In this document: positions 8,003 through 14,381 of the stretch, in pieces | Numbering within the stretch: position 1 is the first letter of the stretch | Layout of the letters: each line of letters begins with the position of its first letter | IMG/VR virus record: IMGVR_UViG_3300038713_000011 | Coordinates: 1-22,423 of that record | From: a virus | Reading direction: 5' to 3' (one strand) | DNA: 22,423 nucleotides | Translations under genes and position numbers: made by a program | The notes under the pieces: generated by a model | Seen by the model: only the letters and a program-made list of their open reading frames with translations | What the model was told of the DNA's origin: nothing | Database searches by the model: none

Positions 8003-8241
8003 TGAGTACGGATGCAAAGAAGATAGAAGACTTGCAAAAGGACATTGAAACTATGGAGAAAGAGTTGACTGAGGCAAAGAAAACTCTTCGTGATATGAGA
8101 ACCAAAGGTTTGAGAGATGCTATGGAAGCTAAGAAGTTAGCAGACGAGGCAGTAAAAGAAGAGATGAAAGCTCTTGGTGTTTCATATTCTCATGACTCAT
8201 ATGAGTTCAATCCTTTTACAGGTTGGAGAAGATTACTCTAG
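7987..8241 (+). CDS. 84-aa coiled-coil protein
   Basis: 84 aa. Residues about 10-62 form a long, charged, alanine-containing helix with heptad-like spacing (KKIEDLQKDIETMEKELTEA), then a short C-terminal patch ending in NPFTGWRRLL. There is no catalytic motif. It overlaps the exonuclease by 16 bases and joins the endonuclease I start as TAGTG. It may be a small partner of either nuclease; that is only a positional inference. Confidence 0.65.
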   Translation: MEYKIVSTDAKKIEDLQKDIETMEKELTEAKKTLRDMRTKGLRDAMEAKKLADEAVKEEMKALGVSYSHDSYEFNPFTGWRRLL

Positions 8242-8699
8242 TGTCACCACATAGAGCATATCGTAACGCTTTGAAGCATGGGTATAGGAGTGGATTAGAA
8301 CATAAGATTTCTATCTACTTGAAAGAGAATAAGTGCAAGTTTACTTATGAAACTATTAAGATAGAATGGGAAGATTTATCTTATCGTACCTATACCCCTG
8401 ACTTTATACTTAACAATGGTATAATTATAGAAACAAAAGGTAGGTTTTTAGCATCAGATAGACGTAAACATCTAGCCATACAGAAACAACATCCTCATTT
8501 AGATATTAGATTTGTGTTTGAAAATAGTAGAAACAAATTAAGAAAGGGAGCAAAGTCAAGTTATGGTGAGTGGTGTATCAAGTATGGATTCCGTTATTAT
8601 GATAGGATCATTCCTGAAGATTGGTTGAAAGAAAAAGGTAAACACAACTACCCTAAATTTATAAAGTTTTCAGGGAGAAAGATAAGGAGAATAAAATAG
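8241..8699 (+). CDS. T7-type endonuclease I (Holliday-junction resolvase)
   Basis: 152 aa from GTG at 8241, close to the 149 aa of T7 gp3. Family motifs run throughout: RSGLEHK with E20, YTPDF with D54, IIETKG with E64 and K66, then IRFVFENSR and a late IPEDWLKE. These match the T7 active site (E20, D55, E65, K67) almost residue for residue. The enzyme cuts four-way junctions and, in T7, helps degrade host DNA. I chose GTG because it overlaps the upstream stop as TAGTG, follows GGAGAAG (8225-8231) at a normal distance and reproduces T7 spacing; a TTG at 8223 would add six residues. It is the second junction nuclease in the module. Confidence 0.92.
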   Translation: MSPHRAYRNALKHGYRSGLEHKISIYLKENKCKFTYETIKIEWEDLSYRTYTPDFILNNGIIIETKGRFLASDRRKHLAIQKQHPHLDIRFVFENSRNKLRKGAKSSYGEWCIKYGFRYYDRIIPEDWLKEKGKHNYPKFIKFSGRKIRRIK

Positions 8700-8701
8700 T
8701 T

Positions 8702-9004
8702 ATGGATAAAAATGATGTTAGTGTAGTGTTAAAACCTATTGTAGAAAAAAATAAATGGACAGGAGATGTGTCTATAGGATTAGTATCCACTAATCAAATG
8801 ACTCTTAGCAGAGAAGATCAAATAGATTTTTTAAAATTAGCAAGAAGATTTTGTGCTCTTTTCCCTTTAATGTTAGATGATAAAAAGGTAGAACGTGAGG
8901 CAGAAAGATTGGCAGAAAGTTTTATGCCCATTGAATATCTGCTAACTGAAAGTTTAAAAAAACATGATAATGTAATACACGTTAATTTTAAGGATGACAA
9001 ATGA
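8702..9004 (+). CDS. 100-aa protein of unknown function
   Basis: 100 aa, preceded by AAGGAG (about 8684-8689). Predicted mixed alpha/beta: an N-terminal strand region (VSVVLKPIVE), then SREDQIDFLKLARRFCALFPLML and a charged helix (EREAERLAESF). There is no known motif. The stop overlaps the DUF3310 gene start (ATGA), so it is part of the same unit. Confidence 0.7.
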   Translation: MDKNDVSVVLKPIVEKNKWTGDVSIGLVSTNQMTLSREDQIDFLKLARRFCALFPLMLDDKKVEREAERLAESFMPIEYLLTESLKKHDNVIHVNFKDDK

Positions 9005-9345
9005 GACATTTGGAGTATATGAAAAAGAAATTTAAAGAACTAGAAGAAAAATCAAAGGAGCAAAAAGTGAAATATTTATCAGGTGTAAAAAAACAAGCAC
9101 AAGAACAATCAGATCATAAACAAACTATGGATATGGTTAATCATCCACCACACTACAACAAAGCAGGTATAGAAACTATTGATGCTATTCAGGCTATGAC
9201 AGGTGATGGCTTTGAGTTTTATCTACAAGGTAACATTATGAAATATCTATGGAGATATAGATACAAGAATGGTGTAGAAGATTTAAAGAAAGCAGAATGG
9301 TATTTGTCTAAACTAATAGAGGCAGTAGATGTATCTGAAAGTTAA
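9001..9345 (+). CDS. DUF3310 family protein
   Basis: 114 aa. A charged N-terminal helix (1-40) leads into the DUF3310 pattern: NHPPHY at 47-52, GIETIDAIQAM, then GNIMKYLWRYRYKNG at 77-91 and DLKKAEWYLSKLI at 94-106. DUF3310 is a widespread phage family, often annotated as nucleotide-kinase-like, with no firmly established biochemical role known to me. Its position just before the RNR is compatible with nucleotide metabolism, but that is inference. Confidence 0.85.
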   Translation: MRHLEYMKKKFKELEEKSKEQKVKYLSGVKKQAQEQSDHKQTMDMVNHPPHYNKAGIETIDAIQAMTGDGFEFYLQGNIMKYLWRYRYKNGVEDLKKAEWYLSKLIEAVDVSES

Positions 9346-9496
9346 ACTAAATATTACACTGCAGATAGACCCTGAAGAATATCCTGTTCCTGCAGATGGT
9401 AATGTAGGAGAAGAAATACAGGATTATATTAAGGATACTTTGCATGACTTAGAGGGTGTGCAGATACGACATATGAAAACAATAAGTGAGGAGTGA
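9329..9496 (+). CDS. 55-aa small protein between DUF3310 and RNR
   Basis: 55 aa from ATG at 9329 (overlapping the DUF3310 end) to TGA at 9494-9496, filling the only gap before the RNR. The sequence reads as a compact alpha/beta protein: strand (LKVKLNITLQI), the turn DPEEYPVPADG, helix (EEIQDYIKDTLHDL) and strand (GVQIRHMKTI). That regular pattern and the gap-filling position argue for a real gene. Function is unknown. The RNR Shine-Dalgarno lies in its last codons. Confidence 0.6.
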   Translation: MYLKVKLNITLQIDPEEYPVPADGNVGEEIQDYIKDTLHDLEGVQIRHMKTISEE

Positions 9497-9497
9497 A

Positions 9498-11429
9498 ATG
9501 ATTAATAATTACCTACCAACAGACTATCAAAACTTTATTGCCTTGTCTAGGTATGCAAGATGGAAAGATGATGAGCAACGTAGAGAAACGTGGATTGAAA
9601 CTGTAGAAAGATATTTTGACTATATGTCAAATCATCTGAAGACTAAGCATGGATATGAAATAACTAAAGCTCTGAGAGAAAAATTAAATAACTCTATTAC
9701 ATCTCTAGGTGTTATGCCTAGTATGAGAGCCTTGATGACTGCAGGTGTAGCCTTAGATAGATGTCATGTTGCAGGATACAACTGTAGTTATATACCTGTA
9801 GATAGTCCACGTAGTTTTGATGAGTGTATGTACATACTTATGTGTGGTACAGGTGTAGGGTTTTCTGTAGAAAGAGAAAATGTAGATAAGTTACCTATTG
9901 TTAATGAACATTTTGAAGAAAGTAGCACAGTAATAACTGTTGCAGATAGCAGACCCGGATGGGCAAAAGCATTTAGAGAAATGATAGCTATGTTATATGT
10001 AGGTCAGATACCTAAATGGGATGTATCAGAGGTACGACCTGCAGGAGCTAGATTAAAAACGTTTGGTGGTAGAGCATCAGGTCCTGCACCCTTAGAAGAT
10101 TTGTTTAAGTTTTGTATTGACATATTTAAAAATGCAAAAGGTAGAAGACTGTATCCTGTTGAATGTCACGATATTATGTGTAAGGTAGGTGAGGTTGTAG
10201 TTGTAGGTGGTGTACGTAGATCTGCACTTATCTCTCTGTCTAATTTAGGTGATGATCAAATGCGTCATGCTAAGTCAGGTCAGTGGTGGGAGAATGAAGG
10301 ACAACGAGCATTGGCTAACAACTCTGTTGCATTTAAAGGTAAGCCTGAGATGGGTACATTCATGAGAGAGTGGACTGCACTATATGAATCTAAGTCAGGA
10401 GAACGTGGTATATTTAATCGTCAGTCTGCTAAAGTAAAAGCACTAGAGAATGGTAGACGAGATGCTAACTATCAGTTTGGTTGTAATCCTTGTTCAGAGA
10501 TTATATTAAGACCATATCAGTTCTGTAATCTAACTGAAGTTGTTGCACGTGAAACAGATGATATGTTATCCCTAAAAGATAAAGTATGTATGGCTACTAT
10601 CTTGGGTACATTTCAATCTACACTTACTGACTTCAAATACTTACGTAAAGTATGGAAAGATAATACAGAAGAAGAAAGATTATTAGGTGTATCTTTGACA
10701 GGTATACTTGACTGTCCTGTACTATCCCCTGACAATGCTAATTTAGAATCTAATCTAGAAATATTAAAAAAAGTTGCAGTGGAAACAAATAAAAAGATTG
10801 CAGAAGATTTAGGTATACCACAGTCAACTGCTATCACTTGTGTAAAACCTAGTGGCACAGTTAGTCAGTTAGTGGATAGTGCTTCAGGTATTCATGCAAG
10901 ACACAATCCTTTTTATATTAGAACTGTACGTGGTGATAATAAAGATCCACTCACACAGTTTATGATAGAGGCAGGTATTCCTGCAGAGCCTGATGTTATG
11001 AAACCTGATAGTGTCTCTGTGTTTAGCTTTCCTATGAAGTCACCAACAGGTGCTATCACAAGAACTGAGATGACTGCCATAGAACAGTTAGACTATTGGT
11101 TAATCTTTCAGAGACATTGGTGTGAGCATAAACCATCTGTAACTATATCTGTCAAAGAGCACGAGTGGATGAGAGTTGGTGCATGGGTGTATGATAACTT
11201 TGATGAGGTATCAGGTATATCCTTTTTACCTTTCAGTGACCACACGTATGCACAAGCACCTTATCAAGATATAGATGAAGATAAATATAATGACTTGACA
11301 AAAGCCATGCCACGTGCTATAGATTGGAGTAAGTTACAGGACTTTGAAAAAGAAGATACTACTAGTGGTAGTAAAGAACTAGCCTGTACTGCAGGTGTAT
11401 GTGAAGTTGTAGATATAGAAGGGAGATAA
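9498..11429 (+). CDS. class II (B12-dependent) ribonucleoside-triphosphate reductase, monomeric
   Basis: 643 aa. It reduces ribonucleotides to deoxyribonucleotides using adenosylcobalamin. It resembles the monomeric Lactobacillus leichmannii-type enzyme: first redox Cys C96 (YNCSYIP), the active-site loop NPCSEI with C332 and E334, second redox Cys C343 (QFCNL), a finger-loop glycine region (CGTGVGFS at 116-123) and the C-terminal swinging pair C630-x4-C635 (CTAGVC). No intein is visible. I start at ATG 9498, four bases after GAGGAG (9488-9493); a GTG at 9486 would add four residues but would put the Shine-Dalgarno inside the gene. It raises dNTP supply for phage replication and makes the phage dependent on host cobalamin. 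Confidence 0.94.
   Translation: MINNYLPTDYQNFIALSRYARWKDDEQRRETWIETVERYFDYMSNHLKTKHGYEITKALREKLNNSITSLGVMPSMRALMTAGVALDRCHVAGYNCSYIPVDSPRSFDECMYILMCGTGVGFSVERENVDKLPIVNEHFEESSTVITVADSRPGWAKAFREMIAMLYVGQIPKWDVSEVRPAGARLKTFGGRASGPAPLEDLFKFCIDIFKNAKGRRLYPVECHDIMCKVGEVVVVGGVRRSALISLSNLGDDQMRHAKSGQWWENEGQRALANNSVAFKGKPEMGTFMREWTALYESKSGERGIFNRQSAKVKALENGRRDANYQFGCNPCSEIILRPYQFCNLTEVVARETDDMLSLKDKVCMATILGTFQSTLTDFKYLRKVWKDNTEEERLLGVSLTGILDCPVLSPDNANLESNLEILKKVAVETNKKIAEDLGIPQSTAITCVKPSGTVSQLVDSASGIHARHNPFYIRTVRGDNKDPLTQFMIEAGIPAEPDVMKPDSVSVFSFPMKSPTGAITRTEMTAIEQLDYWLIFQRHWCEHKPSVTISVKEHEWMRVGAWVYDNFDEVSGISFLPFSDHTYAQAPYQDIDEDKYNDLTKAMPRAIDWSKLQDFEKEDTTSGSKELACTAGVCEVVDIEGR
11295..11323 (+). promoter_or_regulatory. 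candidate extended -10 promoter in the RNR 3' end
   Basis: A perfect TTGACA (11295-11300), 17 bases ending in TGC (11315-11317, extended -10 TGn), then TATAGA (11318-11323, 4/6). It has the same architecture as the promoter at 6288 with a poorer -10. It would drive the cluster of small genes from 11432 to 12244. Confidence 0.35.
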
Positions 11430-11431
11430 AT

Positions 11432-11680
11432 ATGAGAGAGATGTTACTATCAGCTTTGAAGTCCTATTACGTAGGACATATAAATAAACACATTGCCAAT
11501 GTTGAAATCTATTTAAGTAGGTCTACAGGTATTGGAGAACATTCTGATATCATAGAGGCTATGGACAAAGAGGTGGCAGAGATTGGTAAGTATGATGATA
11601 GACTATCAATGATAATGAAATATTTAGAAAGGAGACAATCTAATGAGACAGAAGAAAAAAAGGAATCCAAATCTAAGTAA
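11432..11680 (+). CDS. 82-aa helical protein of unknown function
   Basis: 82 aa, with GGGAGA just upstream and only two bases after the RNR stop. The sequence looks all-helical, with an N-terminal hydrophobic-amphipathic helix (MLLSALKSYYVGHINKHIAN) and a charged, Lys/Glu-rich end. I know similar unnamed small proteins occur in marine phages but have no function to offer. The last 38 bases overlap the next gene in another frame. Confidence 0.7.
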   Translation: MREMLLSALKSYYVGHINKHIANVEIYLSRSTGIGEHSDIIEAMDKEVAEIGKYDDRLSMIMKYLERRQSNETEEKKESKSK

Positions 11681-11921
11681 GTATGATGCACCCTTACGTA
11701 TTCAGTTTGAACGTGGACTGAATGCATTCAAGGGTAAACAATACATACAGACTGTTCGCAGTAAAGATGCAAAGATTATTGCTACAGTTAGTCCTTACAA
11801 TCCAAACACTATGCAACATAGGGAATGGCAAAGAGGATATGACTTTGCATACTTTAAAAACTTAGAAAGAGTCAAACGTGAAGAAGCTAGAAGAAGAAGC
11901 CAAGAGGTTCATGCAGAGTAG
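11643..11921 (+). CDS. RMF-like small basic protein
   Basis: 92 aa, very basic at both ends (MRQKKKR; VKREEARRRSQ). The core resembles ribosome modulation factor: R24-G25-x2-A28-x2-G31, then P51-Y52, then W62-x2-G65-x3-A69. E. coli RMF has the same G-x2-A, PY and W-x2-G-x3-A elements, with PY to W one residue closer. RMF drives 70S ribosomes into inactive dimers in stationary phase. A phage version could lower host translation or shield ribosomes; this is inference from a motif pattern and should be held loosely. AAAGGAG lies before the start. It overlaps the upstream gene by 38 bases. Confidence 0.6.
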   Translation: MRQKKKRNPNLSKYDAPLRIQFERGLNAFKGKQYIQTVRSKDAKIIATVSPYNPNTMQHREWQRGYDFAYFKNLERVKREEARRRSQEVHAE

Positions 11922-12021
11922 GATAAAACCTACTCATGAACTACCTGACATAATAAAAAATTTAGAGACTATACTTAGAAGGTTAAAAGAAATAGATGCA
12001 AAAAATAACACCAACTCATGA
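11911..12021 (+). CDS. 36-aa small ORF
   Basis: 36 aa from ATG at 11911, overlapping the previous stop and the next start by 11 and 26 bases. AAGAGG lies just upstream. The middle is an amphipathic helix (ELPDIIKNLETILRRLKEID). The frame fills the gap between two genes in the same way as the neighbours. It is too short for family assignment and may be spurious. Confidence 0.42.
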   Translation: MQSRIKPTHELPDIIKNLETILRRLKEIDAKNNTNS

Positions 12022-12244
12022 CTTGTCATGGTATCTTAAATGGACAGGCTCTATGTTAATTATGTCAGGGATTATCTGTAGATCGGCAGGTGTTCTGCCT
12101 TTCTACGATTTGGTAGCCTCGTGTATAGGCACAGGATTACTAGCAGGTATGGCTTACATATGGCATGATAGAGCACTACTCACTGTTAATGTCGTAGCCT
12201 GTGCTGCCTTGGCTATGGGTGTGTTGAGGTCTGTGTTTACCTAG
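11996..12244 (+). CDS. small three-helix membrane protein
   Basis: 82 aa. A short polar N-terminus (THDLSWYLKW) and three hydrophobic segments at about 15-30, 36-54 and 60-80, separated by short loops, the second loop holding HDRA (57-60). This is a membrane protein; I recall similar unnamed proteins in marine phages. A holin role is conceivable given size and topology, but no lysis genes are visible beside it, so I leave function open. It is the last rightward gene and overlaps the end of the leftward 714-aa gene by 8 bases. Confidence 0.72.
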   Translation: MQKITPTHDLSWYLKWTGSMLIMSGIICRSAGVLPFYDLVASCIGTGLLAGMAYIWHDRALLTVNVVACAALAMGVLRSVFT

Positions 12245-14381
12245 CCATCAATCCACCACGATTTAACTTAGGTGTTATTTCCATGATGACTTCTTTGTAT
12301 TGTCGTGGTGACAAAGATAATATCTTTTCTTCTGTTGCAAGTTTATAATCTAATATGTTACCTTTTGTTTCACGTAGTGTAGATTGCAACTCATTAATAA
12401 ACTTCTTTGCACTAAAATCTTTAGGTGCTTCTCTATCTTGATATCCCTTTAATCTTTTTGGAGCAGTTTGCATTACACCTCTACTAGGTCTCTCTAATAA
12501 AGCATTTAATACTGTCATATTATTTTTCTTTTCTCCTTTTGGTAATACGATACCTAGACCTTCAACAAGTCCAGCTAGATTTGGAGATATTGCTAATTCA
12601 TCTATGATCTCATCGTAGCCACCTCTCGCTCCTGCAGTTCTTGTAAACTTGGCTAGTTCAAGAGCACTATTAAAATAATCTTTAACTAAATCATAACCTT
12701 TCTTTTGATTTACAGGATCTCCAATTAAGGCTCTGTTATTAACACTACCTATAGATAGTTCTAGTTTTTTGTGTTTGTCAAATGCCTCGTTTGCTTTTTC
12801 AACCATAGCTAACATCTTTGGATCATCTACGACTTTCTTTGGTTTAGTGAGAAAATCAGGTCTAGTAAACGCTACCTCTGCCTCTGTATGTGCAGACTTA
12901 GGTAGCTTTATACCTAGAGTGTCATCTGTCATAACATCTCTATATTTATTAAACAATCCCTCTCTAAGATCTTTATCACGTGAATATAAATTGACAATCT
13001 TGTTATAATCATCAGGTGTCATACTTTTAAATTTACCATAAGGTAATTCTGTAAATAATAAATTCTCTACAGTTCTACCCATTTCATCTGTTCCCATTGC
13101 CATATCACCTACCTCACTTCCACCCGGAGTTGTAAAAGCAGGTTTTACAGATGTAACAGGATCAAGTGACATTGATAATGCAGGTGTTCCTAGTTCTGCG
13201 TGAATAGGTGTTTTTCTAGTGGCTAAACCTAGATATGTTTTATCTGTTAATTTTCCTGTGCTATCTTCATATCTATCAAAACCACGTCTTGTTATATCAT
13301 CAATAAATGTTTTATCAAGTTCCACTACCTCTGTTAAATCTTGTCTATTTCTCTTTGTTAGTTCTGCCTCTATATCTCTAAGATCTACTTTATTATTATC
13401 AAGTAACTTAACTACACCATATGTCTCACCCTCATAATTATTAATAGCAGATGGTGTTCCTTTTAAATATACTTCACCTGCCTCTGCATTAGTTTCTAAA
13501 GATATTGTGTCATTATAAACTTTAGGAGTAGGGGGTACATTAGAATCCTTACTTGCATTTGCTAATACAGGAAATTGTATTTTAGCACCTGCATATTTAT
13601 CTATCTCATCTACATCTTTACCTACCTTCATACCATAAGTAGCTATATCTATGATGGGATTACCATCGTTAGCATCTACTATCTCTGTAAATATTTTTGA
13701 GTTGTCCATGAATGTTCTTGCTAATTCATTTGCTTGATGATCTCTGTCTATATATGTGCCTAGTTTTGGTGATGCAGTAAACTGACCCATAGCAGTGCCA
13801 TGATATAATATCTCTTTTCTAGGTTTGTCAAGCATCTTAATACGTTTCTTATGCTCTTTCTTTTTAAAATTACTCTTTATTTCTTTTATTTGGCTCTGTC
13901 GTTTTGTTGATATATTTTTATTAAACTTATCACCTAATTCTTTCTTTACATAATCACTTGTATTTACAAGTATATCAGTGCCTGTCTTCCTGTCACCTCT
14001 TTTAAATGCATCTATAGCCATTTGACGTAGCATATTCTTACCTATTCTAGATACAAAACCTAATCCGGGAATCAACCCCATTGTTATTAACCCTGTAAAT
14101 GCACCACCAAGACCCATCTTAATTAAATCTCTTTCACCATAACCTGCCTGTAGTAATTCATAGGCACGTGTGTAATCTTCAGGTGCATCTTTAAATGCAA
14201 TCACATCACCTGTTATAGGTGCAGTTGCTAAAGCAAAGTCTCTCACATCTTTTATGGTTATAGGTTCTACACCTTGAGCCTGTCTTTGTATGTCTGTTAT
14301 ACCTGCTTCACGTTCTTCTCGTTTACGTTCTGCCTCTGCAAACATTCTATCAGTTTCAAGTCCTAGTTCAAATCCCCTCAT
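12237..14381 (-). CDS. 714-aa virion-block protein with possible ADP-ribosyltransferase-like motifs
   Basis: 714 aa, the last gene of the leftward operon; its ATG overlaps the 1158-aa gene stop (ATGA). Residues 1-40 are charged and helical. A hydrophobic Gly-rich stretch lies at about 90-110. A basic helix region (150-190) precedes ILYHGT (191-196), followed by LGTYI and HQANELARTF. Further on, GTPALSMSLDP (398-408) with F416 and the acidic VENLLFTELPYGKF (438-451) resemble the STS strand and Glu region of ADP-ribosyltransferases. Neither pattern is complete, so an ART-like fold is only a hypothesis. The protein ends in GGLMAR. Being downstream of two probable internal virion proteins suggests it is packaged and ejected, as T4 Alt is. 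It could equally be a structural protein with no enzyme activity. Confidence 0.7.
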   Translation of the reverse strand: MRGFELGLETDRMFAEAERKREEREAGITDIQRQAQGVEPITIKDVRDFALATAPITGDVIAFKDAPEDYTRAYELLQAGYGERDLIKMGLGGAFTGLITMGLIPGLGFVSRIGKNMLRQMAIDAFKRGDRKTGTDILVNTSDYVKKELGDKFNKNISTKRQSQIKEIKSNFKKKEHKKRIKMLDKPRKEILYHGTAMGQFTASPKLGTYIDRDHQANELARTFMDNSKIFTEIVDANDGNPIIDIATYGMKVGKDVDEIDKYAGAKIQFPVLANASKDSNVPPTPKVYNDTISLETNAEAGEVYLKGTPSAINNYEGETYGVVKLLDNNKVDLRDIEAELTKRNRQDLTEVVELDKTFIDDITRRGFDRYEDSTGKLTDKTYLGLATRKTPIHAELGTPALSMSLDPVTSVKPAFTTPGGSEVGDMAMGTDEMGRTVENLLFTELPYGKFKSMTPDDYNKIVNLYSRDKDLREGLFNKYRDVMTDDTLGIKLPKSAHTEAEVAFTRPDFLTKPKKVVDDPKMLAMVEKANEAFDKHKKLELSIGSVNNRALIGDPVNQKKGYDLVKDYFNSALELAKFTRTAGARGGYDEIIDELAISPNLAGLVEGLGIVLPKGEKKNNMTVLNALLERPSRGVMQTAPKRLKGYQDREAPKDFSAKKFINELQSTLRETKGNILDYKLATEEKILSLSPRQYKEVIMEITPKLNRGGLMAR

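Noticed and set aside
8223-8240. TTG start for endonuclease I
   Set aside because: The GTG at 8241 overlaps the upstream stop as TAGTG, has GGAGAAG at a proper distance and aligns with T7 numbering; the TTG lies within that Shine-Dalgarno region.
9486-9497. GTG start for the RNR
   Set aside because: It would place GAGGAG inside the coding region; the ATG at 9498 lies directly behind it.
10695-10723. TTGACA-17-TGTACT within the RNR
   Set aside because: The -10 lacks the conserved second A and there is no gene start nearby; it is probably chance.
12085-12104. Hairpin GGCAG-loop-CTGCC followed by TTTCT, as a terminator
   Set aside because: The stem is only 5 bp, the T-run is broken by C, and it lies in the middle of a membrane-protein gene.
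12991-13009. TTGACA with TATAAT on the plus strand within the 714-aa gene
   Set aside because: Both hexamers are perfect but only 7 bases apart, and they would read antisense to the gene.
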